Source of the DNA: Caulobacter sp048541825 | GTDB taxonomy: Bacteria > Pseudomonadota > Alphaproteobacteria > Caulobacterales > Caulobacteraceae | Length of the DNA stretch: 64,000 nt | Assembly: GCF_048541825.1 (NCBI RefSeq) | Contig: NZ_CP183332.1 | Coordinates: 2,108,001-2,172,000, forward strand | Direction of reading: 5' to 3' | Shown: piece after piece, positions 60,095 to 64,000 of the stretch | Position numbering within the stretch: the first letter of the stretch is position 1 | Layout of the letters: each line of letters begins with the position of its first letter | The notes under the pieces: generated by a model | The model's input: the letters and a program-made list of their open reading frames with translations, nothing else | Database searches by the model: none | Told to the model about the DNA's origin: nothing | Position numbers and translations under genes: made by a program

Positions 60095-60609
60095 GCGTCG
60101 TGCTCCCCGGCGCGCCCTAGTTGCCGGTCCGCCGCCGTGACCGCAAGGCCATCCAGCAGATCGCGCCACCATTCCCCGTGCCGGCGCAGGAACAGGTCAT
60201 TGGGAAAGGTGTGGCGCGCCACGTGCGCGGTCGGCACGCTGTCCCAACCGCGATGCTCGACGGTCACCCGCGTGCCGTCCTCAACCGCCTCGAAGCGGAC
60301 CTCGACCTCGGTGTCCATGTCGGGGGCGAAGGTCGCCTGCCGCCAGCCGACCACCAGCCGCTGGCCCGGCTCCCAGACCCGCACCGTGCCGACCTCGAAC
60401 ACCTTGCCCGAGGCCAGGCGCTCGACCAGACGATGACCGCCTTCGCCCTGCCCCTCGACGGCTTCAAAGGCCATGACACCCGGCGACCGGGGCGTGAAGG
60501 CGAACAGCGGATTGGGCCGCCACCAGGCAGCGATCTCCTGGGTGAAGGCCTCGAACACCCGCATCGGCGGGGCCTTGATGCGCAGGGCGACGACGACTCG
60601 CGAACTCAT
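60091..60609 (-). CDS. SRPBCC/AHSA1-like domain protein
   Basis: The 172-residue protein has the AHSA1 opening with RIKAPPMRVFEAFTQEIAAW and a hydrophobic cavity pattern ending WWRDLLDGLA. It probably binds a hydrophobic ligand. It overlaps the ArsR gene by 4 bases (ATGA) and the MFS gene by 4 bases. ArsR-AHSA1 pairs are very common in bacteria, and the regulator usually controls the pair. Confidence 0.88.
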   Translation of the reverse strand: MSSRVVVALRIKAPPMRVFEAFTQEIAAWWRPNPLFAFTPRSPGVMAFEAVEGQGEGGHRLVERLASGKVFEVGTVRVWEPGQRLVVGWRQATFAPDMDTEVEVRFEAVEDGTRVTVEHRGWDSVPTAHVARHTFPNDLFLRRHGEWWRDLLDGLAVTAADRQLGRAGEHDA

Positions 60610-60929
60610 GAGCCCTCCACGTGCGCCTTCAGCGCCGACAGCTGGCCGATCCAGTGGGTTTCCGCGATTTCCAGCCAGGCCTTGAGCTCGTCGATGGGCC
60701 CCACCCTCAGCTGATAGACCCGCACGCGGGCGTCGAAATCGGGGTGGCTCTCCTCGACCAGACCCGACTGGCGCAGGGCTCGCAGGTGGCGGCTCATGGC
60801 CGGCGGGGTCAGGCCAACGGCCTGCGCCAACTCTCCAGCCCGATGCGGTCGCTGACGCAGCAGGTCGACGACCCTGCGGCGATGCGGATCGGCCAGGGCG
60901 GCCAGGGTGCGGTCGATAGACGTGGTCAC
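60606..60929 (-). CDS. ArsR-family transcriptional regulator
   Basis: The 107-residue winged-helix regulator opens with LAALADPHRRRVVDLLRQRP and carries the recognition helix QAVGLTPPAMSRHLRALRQS. Cysteine metal-binding sites are absent, so it is an SdpR-like, non-metal ArsR. It lies in a four-gene operon (VOC, ArsR, SRPBCC, MFS) whose promoter region has an ATATCG palindrome, the best candidate for its own operator. Confidence 0.9.
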   Translation of the reverse strand: MTTSIDRTLAALADPHRRRVVDLLRQRPHRAGELAQAVGLTPPAMSRHLRALRQSGLVEESHPDFDARVRVYQLRVGPIDELKAWLEIAETHWIGQLSALKAHVEGS

Positions 60930-60942
60930 GCTTGGCTCTGGC

Positions 60943-61401
60943 TCAGCCCTGCCCTGTGATCTTCAGGCCGGTTCGGCGCTCCATCTCCTCGACCGAAACC
61001 GTCTCAACGGTGCGCGCCACCGTCCAGATGTGACCCTCAGGATCTTTGCAGCGATAGGTGCGATCACCGTAGAACTGCGTCGCGGGCTCAACGATGATCT
61101 CGGCGCCCGCCGCCCGCGCGCGCTCGCAGTGGGCGTCAAGTTCGCCCTCGCTCAGCTGGATATGCACCGTCTGGGTGTTCTTGCCGTGGATCGAGGCCGG
61201 GCTCTGGTGATCGTCGCTCCACTCGTTGCCGATCATCACGCAGGCATTGCCGAAGCGCATCTCGGAATGGCCGAGATTGCCGTCGGCGTCCTCGACCAGA
61301 AAGACCAGCTCGAAGCCGAAGGCTTTTTCGAGCCAGACCAGAGCCGCCTTGGGATCGCGGTAGCACACCGCCGAGATCAGGTTGGGACGCCAGTCAGCCA
61401 T
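60943..61401 (-). CDS. VOC family protein (glyoxalase/bleomycin resistance fold)
   Basis: The 152-residue protein opens with PNLISAVCYRDPKAALVWLE and ends with DRTYRCKDPEGHIWTVART, the pattern of VOC enzymes related to PhnB. Its ATG at 61401 is the first gene of the operon, 13 bases before the ArsR gene. The substrate is unknown; VOC and SRPBCC proteins together suggest handling of a small toxic molecule. Confidence 0.87.
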   Translation of the reverse strand: MADWRPNLISAVCYRDPKAALVWLEKAFGFELVFLVEDADGNLGHSEMRFGNACVMIGNEWSDDHQSPASIHGKNTQTVHIQLSEGELDAHCERARAAGAEIIVEPATQFYGDRTYRCKDPEGHIWTVARTVETVSVEEMERRTGLKITGQG

Positions 61402-61418
61402 GGTGTCGCTCCTGTCGG

Positions 61419-61444
61419 ATATCGACGATATTTAACGCATATCG
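61419..61444. promoter_or_regulatory. ATATCG palindrome plus half-site before the VOC-ArsR operon
   Basis: ATATCG-A-CGATAT (61419-61431) is a perfect 13-bp palindrome; a third ATATCG half-site is at 61439-61444. It lies 18-43 bases upstream of the VOC start codon. It is the likely ArsR operator and overlaps the expected promoter. The AT content is far above the surroundings. Confidence 0.6.
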
Positions 61445-61477
61445 AAACTATGTGCGCAAGCTTCGGGGAAAACTCGG

Positions 61478-61600
61478 CTCTCCCCGGCGAAGGCCGGGGC
61501 CCAGATTCCGCCTGAGCGTCTGAAGTCGACGCGCCTTCGACCAGAGCCAAACCCAAGGCTCCCCGGGTTCGATCTGGATCCCGGCTTTCGCCGGGAAGAG
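61478..61600. repeat. dispersed-type intergenic inverted repeat
   Basis: Left arm CTCTCCCCGGCGAAGGCCGG (61478-61508) and right arm CCCGGCTTTCGCCGGGAAGA (61571-61600) are imperfect reverse complements ending in CCAGAT / ATCTGG. Similar CCCGGC-GAAAGCCGGG elements are frequent in alphaproteobacterial intergenic DNA. It lies between the VOC operon promoter and the end of the phosphodiesterase gene. Confidence 0.7.
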
Positions 61601-61613
61601 CGGCTAATGGAAC

Positions 61614-62882
61614 CTACTTCAGAGCCTGCCCCACAACCTTCAGCCTGCCGTCGCCCTTCTCAGGCTTCACGCCCGAGATCCTGGCCAGCAGCGGATAGAC
61701 GTCGACATTGTCGAACACCGGCAGCACCACGCCCGGCTTGATCGACGGCCCCCTGGCGATGAACACCGCGCGCATGGCCGGGTCATAGGGATCAAAGCCG
61801 TGCTGGCCGCCGTCCAGACCCTCCCACTTGCCGGGCTTTTCCATCATCTTGCGGGTCGTCACATACCAGCCGGTCTCCGACAGGCAGACGATGGCCGGCA
61901 CGCGCGGATTGCGGCCGTAGTGATAGCGCTCGGGGATCTGGCCCTTCTTCCAGCAGGTCAGGTGCGGCAGCGGCTTGAGCAGCGCCGCCTCGACCTGCGC
62001 CTCGAAGCCGGGCAGCGGCGTCAGGCCGACGACCGCGCCGGTGGTGACCAGCCTGACCGTGGACAGGTCGAGCACGTCGTCCAGCGGCCAGCGCTGGGAC
62101 GGCGGAACCGGGGCCATGCCATGGTCAGCGACGAAGACAATGTCGGTCGTTTCGAACCGGCCGCGCGCCTTCAGGCCCTCGACCAGCCGCGCCATCGCTT
62201 GATCCACCTCGGCCACGGCGGCGCGGGCCTGCGGTGAGCCCGGTCCATAGTGATGGCCCTCGGTGTCGACGACATCGAAATACAGGGTGGAGAGCCGCAG
62301 TTCAGGCCCCTTGGGATCGTCCAGCCACGCCAGCAGCGTATCGACCCGGTCATTCGACGGCATGGCCTGGTTGAAGGCCATCCAGCGCGACGGACGCACG
62401 CCGCTGATCTGCGTCTCCGAGCCGGGCCAGAACATCGCCGCCGCCTTCAGACCCTGCTTCTCGGCAGAGACCCACAGCGGCCAGGCCTGGCTCCACCAGC
62501 GCGGGTCATGCACGGCGTCGGCGTTGGACATCGAGAAGCGCACCCCGGGAATCGTCTTGTCTTCCATGACGTTGTTGACGATGCCGTTGCGGTCGGGCCG
62601 CTTGCCGGTGATCAGGGTGTAGTGATTGGGAAAGGTCAGGGTCGGGAAGGACGGCCGCATGGCGCCGCGCGCGCCGTCGGCGGCCAGGGCGTCCAGGGTC
62701 GGGGTGTCGCCCTGGCCCAGATAGTCGGCCCGGAAGCCGTCGCTGGACACCAGGATGGTGAGCCGGCTCTTGGGCGGCGCGGCGGCCTCGCCCCCGCCCG
62801 CTTGCATGGAGGCGCAGGCCGACAGCACCAGGGCGACGGCCAGGGTCGCCCCAAGGGACACAAGGCGGAACAGGCTCTTCAT
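61614..62882 (-). CDS. NPP-family nucleotide pyrophosphatase/phosphodiesterase, lipoprotein
   Basis: A lipobox (VALVLSAC) near residue 22 predicts anchoring. The alkaline-phosphatase-like core has LVSSDGFRADYL with the first metal Asp, the nucleophile Thr in PTLTFPNHYTLITG, DVVDTEGHHYGPGS, FVADHGMAPVP and GGQHGFDPYD with later metal ligands. The pattern matches bacterial ectonucleotide pyrophosphatases. ATG 62882 is chosen because it starts the signal peptide; length 422. It probably hydrolyses phosphodiester or pyrophosphate bonds in the periplasm. It diverges from an ABC operon. Confidence 0.9.
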   Translation of the reverse strand: MKSLFRLVSLGATLAVALVLSACASMQAGGGEAAAPPKSRLTILVSSDGFRADYLGQGDTPTLDALAADGARGAMRPSFPTLTFPNHYTLITGKRPDRNGIVNNVMEDKTIPGVRFSMSNADAVHDPRWWSQAWPLWVSAEKQGLKAAAMFWPGSETQISGVRPSRWMAFNQAMPSNDRVDTLLAWLDDPKGPELRLSTLYFDVVDTEGHHYGPGSPQARAAVAEVDQAMARLVEGLKARGRFETTDIVFVADHGMAPVPPSQRWPLDDVLDLSTVRLVTTGAVVGLTPLPGFEAQVEAALLKPLPHLTCWKKGQIPERYHYGRNPRVPAIVCLSETGWYVTTRKMMEKPGKWEGLDGGQHGFDPYDPAMRAVFIARGPSIKPGVVLPVFDNVDVYPLLARISGVKPEKGDGRLKVVGQALK

Positions 62883-63066
62883 GGCGCAACCCTTTCGACA
62901 GTCGTGCGGCGTCGATGCCAGCCGGACGTCTCGCCCATGTGACAGGCGCGTGTGACAGGGGCTTGCGACAGCGGCGCATGACCTCGTCTTAACTTGGCGG
63001 GCGAGAACCGCACCCTCATAGTCGCCGCCAACGGCAGGATTCTCCTGTAACGGAAGTCGCATCCGC

Positions 63067-63984
63067 ATGAGCATCGCCCTTGAGGCCACCGGCCTCACCA
63101 AGACCTACGGGACCGTTCGCGCGCTCGACGACCTTTCCATCGCCATACCGGCCGGCGGCGTGTTCGGCGTGCTGGGTCCCAACGGGGCCGGCAAGAGCAC
63201 GCTGTTCCGGATCGCCCTGGGTCTGGTGCGCCCCACCAGCGGTTCGGCGCGACTGTTCGGGGCCCCGGCGGGCGACCTGACCGCCCTGCGCCGGGTGGGC
63301 GCCATGATCGAGACGCCGCGCTATCCGCCCTATCTGACCGCGCGCGACACGCTGCAGATGCTGGCCCTCGAAAGCGGGTTTCAGAACCCCGACATCGCCG
63401 CCTGGCTGGAGCGGGTCAGTCTGACCCATGCCGCCGACCGCGCCACCGGCGGCTTCTCGGTCGGCATGAAGCAGCGCCTGGGCCTGGCCGCCGCCTTTCT
63501 GACCAGGCCTGAACTGGTGATCCTGGACGAGCCAACCAGCGGCATGGACCCGGCCGGCATCCAGGAGATCCGCGCCCTGATCGTCGATCTGGCCAAACGC
63601 GAGGGCGTGACGGTCATCCTGGCCAGCCACCAGCTGGACGAGGTCAAGCGCGTCTGTGATCGCGTCGCCATCCTGTCGCGCGGCAAGGTCGTGGCGGAAG
63701 GCGGCGTGGCTGAACTCACCGCCGGGGAAGCCCGCCTGCGCCTGACCCTGGCCTCCGCCCTCGCCCCGGTCCTGGCGGTGCTGGGTGATCGCGGCGAGGC
63801 CGATGGACCCGACGCCGTGCTGGCCGACATTCCGCGCGCCGAGGCGCCCGCCGTGATCCGCGCCCTGGTCGAGGCCGGCGCCGAGATCGTCGAGGCTCGC
63901 TGGCGCGAGGTCGACCTTGAAGGTGTCTATCTGAAATCGCTGGGCCAGGCGCCCACGGCCGCCACCCCGGAAGGAGCCGCCTGA
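63067..63984 (+). CDS. ABC transporter ATP-binding protein (ABC-2 exporter type)
   Basis: Walker A is VLGPNGAGKSTLFR, the signature region is FSVGMKQRLGL, Walker B is LVILDEPTSGMD and the switch His is in ASHQLDEVKRV. The C-terminal 90 residues are an extension typical of bacitracin/lantibiotic-type exporters. The signature is degenerate (SVGMKQ rather than LSGGQ), as common in the BcrA group. The stop shares a base with the next start (TGATG), which opens a permease gene. The substrate is unknown. Confidence 0.92.
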   Translation: MSIALEATGLTKTYGTVRALDDLSIAIPAGGVFGVLGPNGAGKSTLFRIALGLVRPTSGSARLFGAPAGDLTALRRVGAMIETPRYPPYLTARDTLQMLALESGFQNPDIAAWLERVSLTHAADRATGGFSVGMKQRLGLAAAFLTRPELVILDEPTSGMDPAGIQEIRALIVDLAKREGVTVILASHQLDEVKRVCDRVAILSRGKVVAEGGVAELTAGEARLRLTLASALAPVLAVLGDRGEADGPDAVLADIPRAEAPAVIRALVEAGAEIVEARWREVDLEGVYLKSLGQAPTAATPEGAA

Positions 63985-64000
63985 TGCTGGCCGACGCCAT
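63984..64000 (+). CDS. start of the next gene, probably the ABC permease (3' end outside window)
   Basis: ATG 63984 overlaps the ATPase stop and follows GGAAGGAG. Only five complete codons (MLADA) are visible. A permease is expected from the context. Confidence 0.6.

Overview
The window is a 64 kb stretch of a GC-rich, densely packed chromosome. Gene content and order point to an alphaproteobacterium of the Caulobacterales, most likely Caulobacter. The evidence is the pdxJ-acpS-lepB-rnc block, a single bifunctional spoT next to rpoZ, a CC0125/CC1285-type lipoprotein, DUF2336 and Hpt proteins, many ATGA or TGATG overlaps, frequent TTG starts and short GC-rich intergenic repeats. No phage, insertion sequence, CRISPR array, rRNA or tRNA was seen.

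Layout. 1-9.6 kb: tail of a membrane protein that may be a glycosyltransferase, two RNA methyltransferases, HrpB helicase, an APC permease, a metallo-hydrolase and an OmpR/EnvZ-type two-component pair. 9.7-14 kb: EF-hand protein, DUF1345 membrane protein, two small proteins (one with KGG motifs) and a single gene fusing EgtB and EgtD of ergothioneine synthesis. 14-26.9 kb: core genes pckG, rnc, lepB, acpS, pdxJ, pyrE, spoT, rpoZ and folK, mixed with an exported M20 amidohydrolase, a NUDIX enzyme, a NYN RNase and a family 5 uracil-DNA glycosylase. 26.9-34.8 kb: SMP-30 lactonase, glpK, DUF2336, NAD kinase, an Hpt protein, then folD with a lipoprotein cytochrome c and an FAD sugar-lactone oxidase. 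35-42 kb: carotenoid locus with crtY-crtI-crtB on the plus strand facing crtE-ABC ATPase-ABC permease-crtZ on the minus strand, which predicts zeaxanthin. 42-54 kb: ALDH7-type dehydrogenase, a 0.76 kb non-coding stretch with repeats, pccB, an ATP12 chaperone, a DUF1800/DUF1501 pair, and a coupled crcB-rluC-TPR/dioxygenase operon. 54-64 kb: lipoprotein, a second pseudouridine synthase with rarA, DegP-type protease, a VOC-ArsR-SRPBCC-MFS cassette, a lipoprotein phosphodiesterase and the start of an ABC exporter operon.

Points that stand out. (1) EgtB and EgtD form one polypeptide. (2) RNase III has Gly where the family has a metal-binding Asp. (3) pdxJ, spoT and the DUF2336 gene have no in-frame ATG, GTG or TTG upstream of clearly conserved N-terminal sequence; all three fit AUU/AUC (or CUG) starts behind Shine-Dalgarno-like sequence. 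(4) An ABC exporter is translationally embedded in the carotenoid operon. (5) Several perfect palindromes lie at promoters (pckG, SMP-30, folD, VOC-ArsR). (6) The same roughly 115 bp intergenic repeat occurs in opposite orientations at 2.2 and 44.4 kb. All family calls come from motif recognition by eye; no database search was run.
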